Shown piece after piece: positions 17,354 to 24,529 of a stretch of DNA of 64,000 bases. Each line of letters starts with the position of its first letter. The stretch's first letter is position 1. The notes under the pieces were generated by a model, which made no database searches, had not been told where the DNA came from, and was given only the letters and a program-made list of their open reading frames with translations. The DNA is from Paludibacteraceae bacterium. GTDB lineage: Bacteria; Bacteroidota; Bacteroidia; Bacteroidales; Paludibacteraceae. The position numbers and the translations under genes were made by a program. Location: assembly GCA_016297215.1 (NCBI GenBank), contig JAEDGZ010000010.1, forward strand, positions 1-64,000, read 5' to 3'.

Positions 17354-17851
17354 TTATCTTTTCTCTCGTATCCAAGCATATCCCAGTATCAGTGCTAAAC
17401 TGACGATGCTGCTGACCAGCGTGGTCAGGAGCGTGTACCACCATAGTTGGAACGTCCATGCCGTCATGAAGAAGACCATCAGATGGTGCGCCACTACCAG
17501 CAACGAGGCATATTTGAGAAACGGCGCAATACCTATCGTCTGCATGCTGATGACATCGGTCAGTCGCTCGGTGTCGTTCACCCACAGCGGGATGAGATGG
17601 CGCCGCGCATACATCAGCATGATACACGCCGCGGCATGCACGCCCAGCGAGTTGCAGAACACATCCATCAGCAGTCCCGCCGCCAACCCTATCAGCATAT
17701 CCGCCCAACGAGGCAGTGTGATAGGCATCATCAGCAGTGGCAGGATATAGATGAACGGATGGCACACGCCACCCAACTGCAACTGGTTAATCAGCAGCAC
17801 TTGCAGCACCATCGCCACCAACCATTGTCCTATTTGTCGTAACCAAAGCAT
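17354..17851 (-). CDS. mreD: Rod shape-determining membrane protein MreD
   Basis: 165 residues, very hydrophobic, with about five membrane segments (LVAMVLQVLLINQLQL, FIYILPLLMMPITLP, MLIGLAAGLLMDVFCNSLG, and two near the C-terminus). The LPRWADMLIGLAAGLLMDVF block is characteristic of MreD. It links MreC and PBP2 in the elongasome. Its place between mreC and mrdA supports the call more than primary sequence does. Confidence 0.9.
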   Translation of the reverse strand: MLWLRQIGQWLVAMVLQVLLINQLQLGGVCHPFIYILPLLMMPITLPRWADMLIGLAAGLLMDVFCNSLGVHAAACIMLMYARRHLIPLWVNDTERLTDVISMQTIGIAPFLKYASLLVVAHHLMVFFMTAWTFQLWWYTLLTTLVSSIVSLALILGYAWIREKR

Positions 17852-17931
17852 GTTTTGTTAGGATGAAGGATTAAGGATGAAAGACTTATTACCTTCGTCT
17901 ATGAGTCTCACAGCTAATACTATTTAGTCTT

Positions 17932-18774
17932 TTATCCTGCGTCCTTTATCCTTAGTCCATTTATCTCTTCCACATCTTCATTATCAATCACTTCTATATG
18001 TCGCAGGCGGCGGAAATCGGTCGCCAGCCGCACGCGCACGGTGTAGTACGACGCGCCTTCTTCCAGTCGGCACTCTTCCACCACGCCCACAGGCACGCCT
18101 GCGGGGAAACTGGTGCTCAAGCCGCTCGTAACTATCGTGTCGCCGATGTTCACCTCGAGGTGTGTCGCCACGTCTGCCAAGTCGGCAAAGCGCGTGTCGC
18201 GACCGTCCCATTGCAGGGTGCCGATATAGTCGTTTTTGAGGAAGCGGCAACTCAGTCGGGTCTCTATGTTGATGAGCGGCAGCACCACCGAGTAGTGCTT
18301 ACCCACGGTTGCCACGATACCCACAGCCCCTTCGTCGTTGCGCACGCCCATGCCTTCATACACGTCATCTTCCTCTCCACGATTGATAGTCAGGTAGTTG
18401 CGCATACCGTTCATCGTCATCTGCACCACCTTCCCCTCGCGATACACCACCTGCTCCCTGTCCGCTAACCACTGCCCGCTAACCACTGGGGACGCGGGCC
18501 TCTCGCCCGCGGTTACCTGTCCGCTATTCTCCAACCTGCTCCTCAGCGCGGCGTTCTCGGCTGCCAAACGCTCGTTCACGCCTTTCAGTCCGAAATAGCC
18601 TGTTACCTCCGACACCATCTCATACTGCCACGCCACCAGCCTGTTGGCGGTGCTCAGCGCGCTGCTGCGGGGGTAGGCATTGCTCCACACCACCAGCAAA
18701 AACGCGGCAACTTCCAGCAGGATAAATAGCAGGAAGTTGCCATAGCGCAGTATGAATTTCAGTAGTGCTTGCAT
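17932..18774 (-). CDS. mreC: Rod shape-determining protein MreC
   Basis: 280 residues. N-terminal membrane helix (FLLFILLEVAAFLLVVW), a coiled coil (ERLAAENAALRSRLEN) and a beta-rich periplasmic domain (MGVRNDEGAVGIVATVGKHYS, GDTIVTSGLSTSFPAGVPVG). MreC couples MreB filaments to PBP2. Directly after the coiled coil, residues SGQVTAGERPASPVVSGQW are coded by two repeat families that also occur between genes (18459-18513), apparently an in-frame insertion in the linker. Spacing to mreB and mreD is about 80-120 bases of repeat strings. Confidence 0.95.
   Translation of the reverse strand: MQALLKFILRYGNFLLFILLEVAAFLLVVWSNAYPRSSALSTANRLVAWQYEMVSEVTGYFGLKGVNERLAAENAALRSRLENSGQVTAGERPASPVVSGQWLADREQVVYREGKVVQMTMNGMRNYLTINRGEEDDVYEGMGVRNDEGAVGIVATVGKHYSVVLPLINIETRLSCRFLKNDYIGTLQWDGRDTRFADLADVATHLEVNIGDTIVTSGLSTSFPAGVPVGVVEECRLEEGASYYTVRVRLATDFRRLRHIEVIDNEDVEEINGLRIKDAG
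18459..18513. repeat. In-frame repeat insertion in mreC
   Basis: The 31 bases at 18483-18513 (reverse strand) match the intergenic bases around 22126-22156 with one mismatch: a GCGGGC/GCCCGC palindrome followed by GTCCCCAGTGG. Next to it, 18459-18484 holds GTTAGCGGGCAGTGGTTAGC, from the GTCAGTG family. The frame is kept. Confidence 0.8.
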
Positions 18775-18892
18775 AAGGAAGAAGGATAAAGGATGAAGGA
18801 TGAAAGATGAAAGACTTATTACCTTCGTCTATGAGTTTTCAGAGTCAATACTATTTCGTCTTTTATCCTTTATCTTTGAGCGAAGCGGTCCT
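18775..18892. repeat. Intergenic GGATAAAGGATGAAGGATG string
   Basis: Words of the form GGATAAAGGATGAAGGATGAAAGA fill the start of the gap between mreB and mreC. The same words recur at 17861-17885, 40297-40322 and 58050-58078. Confidence 0.65.
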
Positions 18893-19912
18893 TTATCTTA
18901 TCAAGAATCCGAAGTTATTCACGTTCTTCAGGGCGATGCCCGTGCCGCGTGCCACGGAGAGCAGCGGCTCGTCTGCCACGTGGAAAGGAATAGTTATTTT
19001 ATCCGTCAGTCGTTTCGCCAGTCCGCGCAGCAGTGCACCGCCGCCGGCGAGGTAGATACCCTTGTTCACGATGTCGGCGTACAACTCAGGCGGCGTAGCC
19101 TCCAGTGCTTGCAGCACGGCGCTCTCTATCTTCGAGATACTCTTCTCCAAGCAGTGCGCCACCTCCTGATAACTTACCGGCACCGACATAGGCAATGCCG
19201 TTACCTTGTTCGGACCCACCACGATATAATCCTCCGGCGCGTCCTCCAACTCGGGCAACGCGGCACCCACGTTTATCTTGATACGCTCTGCCGTCGGCTC
19301 GTCTATCTTGAGGTTGTGCATACGGCTCATGTACTCGATGATGTCTTGGTTGAAGTCATCGCCTGCCACCTTGATGGACTTGTTCGCCACGATACCACCC
19401 AGCGAGATAACGGCAATCTCCGTCGTACCGCCGCCTATGTCCACAATCATACATCCCTCGGGGCTCTCCACGTCGATACCGATACCTATCGCCGCCGCCA
19501 TGGGCTCGTAGAGCATATACACATCGCGTCCGCCGGCATGCTCCGAACTGTCGCGCACGGCGCGTATCTCCACCTCCGTGCAGCCCGACGGGATACCCAC
19601 CACCATGCGGATACTCGGGGTGAACAGCAGGCTCTGCTTCGGTATCATCTTTATCATGCCGCGTATCATCATCTCGCACGCTTGAAAGTCGGCTATCACG
19701 CCTTCTTTGAGCGGGCGAATGGTCTTCACCATCATGCCGCCGCGACCTATCATCTGCTGTGCTTTCCTGCCCACGGCGAGGCATTTGTTGTCTGCCATGC
19801 TGATAGCCACCACCGAAGGCTCGTTCACCACCACCTTGTCGTTGCACATAATCAGCGTGTTCGCAGTGCCTAAATCAATCGCAATCTCTTGCGTAAACGA
19901 AAAAAGTCCCAT
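18893..19912 (-). CDS. mreB: Actin-like rod-shape protein MreB
   Basis: 339 residues, full length. The ATP-binding motifs of the actin fold are plain: IAIDLGTANTLI at the N-terminus, VDIGGGTTEIAVISLGG in the middle and YLAGGGALLRGL near the end. MreB filaments guide side-wall synthesis by MreC, MreD and PBP2, encoded just downstream. The start ATG at 19912 follows its own promoter. Confidence 0.98.
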   Translation of the reverse strand: MGLFSFTQEIAIDLGTANTLIMCNDKVVVNEPSVVAISMADNKCLAVGRKAQQMIGRGGMMVKTIRPLKEGVIADFQACEMMIRGMIKMIPKQSLLFTPSIRMVVGIPSGCTEVEIRAVRDSSEHAGGRDVYMLYEPMAAAIGIGIDVESPEGCMIVDIGGGTTEIAVISLGGIVANKSIKVAGDDFNQDIIEYMSRMHNLKIDEPTAERIKINVGAALPELEDAPEDYIVVGPNKVTALPMSVPVSYQEVAHCLEKSISKIESAVLQALEATPPELYADIVNKGIYLAGGGALLRGLAKRLTDKITIPFHVADEPLLSVARGTGIALKNVNNFGFLIR

Positions 19913-19950
19913 ATTTTTATTGTAGAATTGAAAAAATCACTTTGAGGGCG

Positions 19951-19982
19951 CAAAGTTACAACTTTTTTTCTATATATGCAAG
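19951..19982 (-). promoter_or_regulatory. Promoter of the mreBCD-mrdA unit
   Basis: Minus-strand CTTG (19979-19982, one mismatch), a 20-base spacer and TAACTTTG (19951-19958). Confidence 0.75.
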
Positions 19983-20093
19983 AAAATTGCATTTTTTTGA
20001 GAATAATGTGGGAAATGACATTGATAATAATGGTTTAGGATAGTGCGTTTTGGTATCGGATAGTGTGTTTTTGTATTAGTTTGTTCGTTTTTG

Positions 20094-20125
20094 TTTGCGT
20101 ATGTTAAATTTATATAGTATCTTTG
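20094..20125 (+). promoter_or_regulatory. Promoter of the PorE-like OmpA gene
   Basis: TTTG (20094-20097), a 20-base spacer and perfect TATCTTTG (20118-20125). Confidence 0.85.
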
Positions 20126-20174
20126 CAGGCGTGTTTTTATTCATTGACACTCTATTGATCATTTCAAATATTGT

Positions 20175-21992
20175 ATGGTTAGAAATAGTATGGATTTACG
20201 TAAATGGGGACTAATCGTTGTTTTTTTTCTTTTGGCAAGTGTTGTGCGCGGGCAGGTGTATGATGTGCATGGTTCGGATCGTCTGTCTGTGCTCTCTGGT
20301 CAAGGCTGGGTGGTGCAGCATCAGTCAACGGCTTATGATTCGCTGAGGCTGTATATCTCGGCTCGTGCGCCTCGTGAAAACAAGTATCGTCTGTATGTCC
20401 TTTCCAAGCAGGGTCAGACTTGGGGCACGCCTCAGCCGCTGTTTGAAGCCTCGGCGACCGACTCGGTGGAGCACTTATGGCCGAGCATTGCTCCCGACGG
20501 GGAACATTTGTACTACGTGGTGGAGCGTATGCAGCAAAAGGGTAAGCAGCAGAGTGTAACGCGGCAGATTGCTTGTGCATCGTGGTCGGCGCAGGGTTGG
20601 CAACCAGGGGAGCCGATTATCATCTCATCGGATGATGATATTTCTCCGCTGGTGTTGGCGGACGGGGTGACGATGCTGTTTTCTCGCCGTGTGCAGACCT
20701 CTCATCGTGAGTCGCATTACGGGTTGTTCTACACGCGTAAGATGGATGCGATGAACTGGCTCCTCCCGTTGCCCGTAGTGCCGAAAGACGGTCGTTCGCT
20801 CTACGGCGGATATATGCTCGCGGAAGGGGACAGCACCCTCTATTTGACGGAGCAGATTTGTCAGCGCAAGGACACGTCTTATCATCTTACGTCCATCTCA
20901 TTGCCCGCCGCTTTTCGCGGTCGGCAGTATAGGGTGTTGACGGGATGTATGACGGACGAGCAGACGGGTCGCGCACTGCGAGGAACGCTGGATGTGTATG
21001 ACGCGCTGACGGCGCAGCGACTCTTCACGGCTTATACGAATCCTCTGACGGGTCGGTTTCGCATGGCGCTGTCGCCTGATAAGGATTACCGTATAGATGC
21101 CGGTGCGGAGGGCTATTCTCACTATTATATCACGCACGAGGATAAGGCAGATATTCGTCTCTCGAAGCAGTTGGAACTGACGATAGGCGTTTATGACGCG
21201 CTGGAGCAGATGCCACTTCGGATGGAGCGCATGCAGGTGTTCGACCTTTCGACGGCGAAACGCGTAGCCGTCAAGCAGACGACGGACAGCCTCGGGCGTA
21301 TCCGTATTCAGTTGCCATTGAACAAAGATTATCGTTTGTTGTGTCAGAAGGCGGGCTATTATGATTACACGCTTGACCTCTCAACGACCAAGCCGATACG
21401 TTTCTCGGAGTCGGAGTTTGATATAACCTTGTCTCCGAAGATGACGCGTGTGCATGTGTGGCTGTTAGACAGCGAGACGGGCGATACCCTGCAAGGGAGC
21501 GTGCGCGGCGAAACTTATCTGCGTCAACGGGAGCGCTGCAGCCTGTCTTGTATGGCAAAGGGGTATTTCTTCGCCGACACCACGTTTGTTACGGATGCGG
21601 ACACGTTGCAGGAGGTGGCGGTGATGCTTCGTCCGCTGAAACGGGATATGGTGGTGGAACTGCGGAACATACAGTTTGCCTATAACTCATATCTGCTGTC
21701 GGATGCGTCGCACGAAGAGTTGGAGAAAGTGCGTCTGCTGCTGTTGGAGAACCCGCAGATGGAGATAGAGGTGTCGGCTCATACGGATGATCGCGGTTCG
21801 GATGCGTACAACGACCGTTTGTCTTCTCGTCGCGGAGAGTCGGTGGCGCGTTACTTGATAAAAGCCGGCATAGCTACTCAGCGCATCCATACGGTGGGGT
21901 ACGGGAAGCGTCGGCCGCTGGTGCCTAACGATTCGGAAGAGAACAGGGAGCGCAATAGGCGGGTGGAGTTTAAGGTGTTGAGCAATGAATGA
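20175..21992 (+). CDS. PorE-like outer-membrane protein (propeller, CRD, OmpA)
   Basis: 605 residues with a signal peptide (GLIVVFFLLASVVRGQ; mature start near residue 27). Residues about 40-270 contain WD40/PD40-like propeller repeats (WPSIAPDGEHLYYV, DISPLVLADGVTMLFSRR). Then come one or two carboxypeptidase-regulatory-like folds (MTDEQTGRALRGTLDVYDA) and a C-terminal OmpA peptidoglycan-binding domain (SAHTDDRGSDAYNDRLSSRR, ERNRRVEFKV). This order matches PorE, which anchors type IX secretion components to peptidoglycan, but the N-terminal TPR region of PorE is missing. It could also be a general OmpA-type envelope protein. Its own promoter precedes it; the next gene is an unknown exported protein. 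Confidence 0.85.
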   Translation: MVRNSMDLRKWGLIVVFFLLASVVRGQVYDVHGSDRLSVLSGQGWVVQHQSTAYDSLRLYISARAPRENKYRLYVLSKQGQTWGTPQPLFEASATDSVEHLWPSIAPDGEHLYYVVERMQQKGKQQSVTRQIACASWSAQGWQPGEPIIISSDDDISPLVLADGVTMLFSRRVQTSHRESHYGLFYTRKMDAMNWLLPLPVVPKDGRSLYGGYMLAEGDSTLYLTEQICQRKDTSYHLTSISLPAAFRGRQYRVLTGCMTDEQTGRALRGTLDVYDALTAQRLFTAYTNPLTGRFRMALSPDKDYRIDAGAEGYSHYYITHEDKADIRLSKQLELTIGVYDALEQMPLRMERMQVFDLSTAKRVAVKQTTDSLGRIRIQLPLNKDYRLLCQKAGYYDYTLDLSTTKPIRFSESEFDITLSPKMTRVHVWLLDSETGDTLQGSVRGETYLRQRERCSLSCMAKGYFFADTTFVTDADTLQEVAVMLRPLKRDMVVELRNIQFAYNSYLLSDASHEELEKVRLLLLENPQMEIEVSAHTDDRGSDAYNDRLSSRRGESVARYLIKAGIATQRIHTVGYGKRRPLVPNDSEENRERNRRVEFKVLSNE

Positions 21993-22211
21993 GAGGAGTG
22001 GGGGACTCGGACAAAGACCCTCTAAATCTCCCAAAATCCACCCCAAAAATCAGAGATTTTTCGGGGACCCCGGAAAGGGATACTTTATGAAGCAGGCGAG
22101 GACGCCTGCGCACCCGGACAATTTACCGCGGGCGAGACGCCCGCGTCCCCAGTGGATGCCTGCGCACCCTGGACGGGCAATGAAAAAACTTGAATATGAA
22201 AACTTGAGATT
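21993..22211. repeat. Intergenic cluster of GC palindromes
   Basis: The gap holds, in order, CCCTCTAAATCTCCC, a CCGGGGTCC-type stretch, AGCAGGCGAGGACGCCTGCG followed by CACCCGGAC, ACCGCGGGCGAGACGCCCGC followed by GTCCCCAGTGG, and GATGCCTGCGCACCCTGGAC. All are members of families also found inside coding sequences (mreC, the subtilase, the FAD oxidoreductase). Confidence 0.8.
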
Positions 22212-23513
22212 ATGTATAAGAAACCGATTTTTGTCTTTCTTTTCGTTTGCGTGGGCGTGATGTCTGCGGCGGGTCAGAAACTCAGCGAGGTGCTGCATCA
22301 GGCAGACGAGATGTCGCCATACGTGGCGATGTATTACCTGCGCGATATGCAGCAACTCTTCACCGAAGAGCCGAAGATTTATGCCAAGTTGGGAGATATA
22401 GTCTATCCGTTAGTTGATACCAAGGACCCTATCACGGACTATCATGAGCGGAAGAACCTGCTTTACTCCGCTCGTTTATACTACGGTAACTGCCTGCATT
22501 TTGCCAAAGACAAGAGTGCTTACCCGTTGCTGCCGGAGCGTATTCGGCAGATTAAGCAGCAAGAGCAGGAGACGGATAGTATCTACTGCCGCTTTAATCG
22601 GCTGGTGGATGATTATAACCGTTGCGTATCGCTCTTCACGCAGATTATGGATAATCATAAGCGTGAGAAGACGGCGCACCTGCTGTTCTCCGAGGGGGAT
22701 AGTCTGCTGCTGGATAGTCTGCGGTCGTTGTCAGCAACGCTTCCCCAACGCATTGCGGATTACCAAGCGGTGCAGACGCGCGGAGAGGCGCGTTTTAGGT
22801 GGCTGCCGATAGACTTATATCGCTTGGATGGTTTGACCTATTCCAATTTCTTGGAGTCGGATATTGCTCTGTGGGACTACTATGGTTGGACGCAACAGTT
22901 CGCCGCGACCCAGCGTGCTATCTACGACCAACTCTATTGGGATATGCAGACGGACAGCATCTCCGACCGTTTGCTCAATCGTCTGCAGCAGGTGGACTAC
23001 GGGTCTGCGGTGCACGATTGGTTTATTGTGCGTCAGCAGACGCAGCAAATAGGTCGCGCGTGGGAGGAGTTGTCGGGGATAGACTCGATATCGACCAACG
23101 AGATGCTGATGCACCTGCTTCTGCAGTCGGCGCGTCAACAGGCGATGGTTCAGCAGGCAGAGCAGGCTTTGCAGCGTCATCAGCAGAAGATGGATGAAGC
23201 GACCTTCTTGCGCTATGTGCCTTACTTCCGCAGTCAGCAGATCGGGTCTGTGGAGCAGGTGAAGCGTTTGGCGCAAGCGGATTATAACCAAGCGGCGTTG
23301 CTGCAACAGCAATTCGGTGCGCGGATAGTGCGGCTGTGCGAGGCGTATATGCAGGGAAAGACGGAGGAGCAACGCGCGGAAGAGGGGTTCCTCTCGCTGA
23401 CGGGTGATGAAGTGGTGGCGATGCCGGTATCTGCAAAGGAGATGGCGGTGCTCACGGCGGAAGACGGCACGGGCGTGGTACGCATAGAAAGCGTGCGGAC
23501 GACGGGAGAGTAA
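22212..23513 (+). CDS. Exported protein of unknown function
   Basis: 433 residues with a clear signal peptide (PIFVFLFVCVGVMSAAGQ; mature start near residue 22). The rest is helical, glutamine-rich and soluble, with a TPR-like early part (MYYLRDMQQLFTEEPKIYAK) and coiled segments around 290-380. I recognise no family. It follows the PorE-like gene in the same direction after a repeat-filled gap and may share its transcript, so a role in the envelope or secretion apparatus is possible but unproven. Confidence 0.8.
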   Translation: MYKKPIFVFLFVCVGVMSAAGQKLSEVLHQADEMSPYVAMYYLRDMQQLFTEEPKIYAKLGDIVYPLVDTKDPITDYHERKNLLYSARLYYGNCLHFAKDKSAYPLLPERIRQIKQQEQETDSIYCRFNRLVDDYNRCVSLFTQIMDNHKREKTAHLLFSEGDSLLLDSLRSLSATLPQRIADYQAVQTRGEARFRWLPIDLYRLDGLTYSNFLESDIALWDYYGWTQQFAATQRAIYDQLYWDMQTDSISDRLLNRLQQVDYGSAVHDWFIVRQQTQQIGRAWEELSGIDSISTNEMLMHLLLQSARQQAMVQQAEQALQRHQQKMDEATFLRYVPYFRSQQIGSVEQVKRLAQADYNQAALLQQQFGARIVRLCEAYMQGKTEEQRAEEGFLSLTGDEVVAMPVSAKEMAVLTAEDGTGVVRIESVRTTGE

Positions 23514-23544
23514 TGGACGATTTCTTTGGCTTTTATATTAAACT

Positions 23545-23640
23545 TAACGTGCACTCGAAATAAGAAACTTATTACATCACAAACAACGATGATTCTTTTA
23601 TGTCAACAAAAATTTCAAAAAATTATTCAGATATTTTTTC
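23545..23640. repeat. MITE-like element end, reverse orientation
   Basis: Begins with the terminal repeat TAACGTGCACTCGAAATAAG (23545-23564) followed by the family's inner words ACGATGATTCTTTTAT and AAAAATTTC in reverse order. The far end is degraded. Better copies are at 30846-30980, 30984-31160 and 50442-50627. Confidence 0.6.
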
Positions 23641-23665
23641 TTTAACGTTGTATATAATAATGTAA

Positions 23666-23887
23666 CTATGCACTCATTTTTACCTGCAAATAGTTACACT
23701 TTCCGATAGACTTATTGAACATATGGGCGGATCGTTGAGATTCGCCCATATTTCGTGTATTCCAACGATATACAGCCTCGTTAATATACCGCTGTATGTA
23801 CTTATCACTCACATCGTAATTCTGCAATGACTTGTTTGCAGATGTGTTCGTTATTGAAATAAGAGGTAACGCTGTAGAGTGAGTCAA
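23666..23887 (-). pseudogene. Transposase remnant, possibly IS1595 type
   Basis: A 73-codon frame whose middle, VSDKYIQRYINEAVYRWNTR, resembles the C-terminal helix of IS1595/ISXO2 transposases (sequence of the form Y-L-Q-R-Y-L-N-E-F-x-F-R-x-N-R-R). No catalytic residues remain, and the upstream sequence has a stop and no long frame. The DNA is AT-rich and lies between a MITE-like end and the 23955-24055 element end, so this is debris of an insertion sequence. The family assignment rests on one motif. Confidence 0.5.
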
Positions 23888-23954
23888 AGTTTTGGAAATT
23901 GATCATATTGAAGGTGTAGGTTTATACAGAGGTAAATCTACTATAATATCACCA

Positions 23955-24055
23955 AAAATCCATATTTTGAAAATGAAATGGAGTATAAAAACGAAAAAAG
24001 TGGCTGATTTTTGCCACTTTTTCCTAAATGCCTAGGTCAACATGTATATCATTGC
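23955..24055. repeat. Insertion-sequence-like end (copy of 31718-31819)
   Basis: About 100 bases match 31718-31819: ATCCATATTTTGAAAATGAA, the hairpin AAAAGTGGC/GCCACTTTT, then TAGGTCAACATGTATATC running into ATTGC. The last 21 bases (24035-24055) equal the terminal repeat of the 538-bp element at 31282-31819. Together with the transposase remnant just left of it, this is probably what remains of the parent insertion sequence. The rest of the gap, 24056-24277, contains CCCCTCCCCGCTTGCGGGG-type palindromes and no gene. Confidence 0.75.
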
Positions 24056-24277
24056 CTTTTTGTTTGTGAATGGCTTGCAGGGGAGTCGGCGGGGAGCGAG
24101 ATAGCGCCGCAGGCGATATATCGCGGCGGGAAAGGGCAGGCGCTCGTGTACTCGAGTATTACCCCGCCCCCTATCCTCCTCCCCGCTTGCGGGGAAGTTC
24201 ATGCACCCGAATAGGGCGTATTAGAAGAGGTGATTGGGTTAAAAGTGTATAATTATGCGATTTTTGGTAATGAATTA

Positions 24278-24309
24278 TTTGGCTGAATCGGAAAAATGTT
24301 GTATCTTTG
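24278..24309 (+). promoter_or_regulatory. Promoter of the T9SS subtilase gene
   Basis: TTTG (24278-24281), a 20-base spacer and perfect TATCTTTG (24302-24309). The transcript would carry a leader of about 210 bases. Confidence 0.85.
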
Positions 24310-24420
24310 CGGGCGAAAGGGAGGAATGCGTTTCCGAGAGTAGGAGAGAGAAATAGCAAAATGGTATGGCATGATTTTGTTTGGTAGCAGATTGATATTT
24401 GGTGAGGACTCGGTTTGGTC

Positions 24421-24459
24421 TCGTTAAGACCCTTATACAACCCTTACTTAACCCTTACT
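24421..24459 (+). promoter_or_regulatory. 39-nt leader element, identical to one before tsaC
   Basis: This stretch (starting TCGTTAAGACCCTTATACAA and ending CCCTTACT) is identical, base for base, to the reverse complement of 36821-36859. Both lie in the leader of the gene that follows and in the same orientation relative to it, about 70-85 bases before the start codon. Confidence 0.7.
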
Positions 24460-24529
24460 AAATCTGCACGAGAACAAGAGGGAATGGGGATTGACATATT
24501 GAAAGGAAAAGACGGAAAATTAAAACAAA

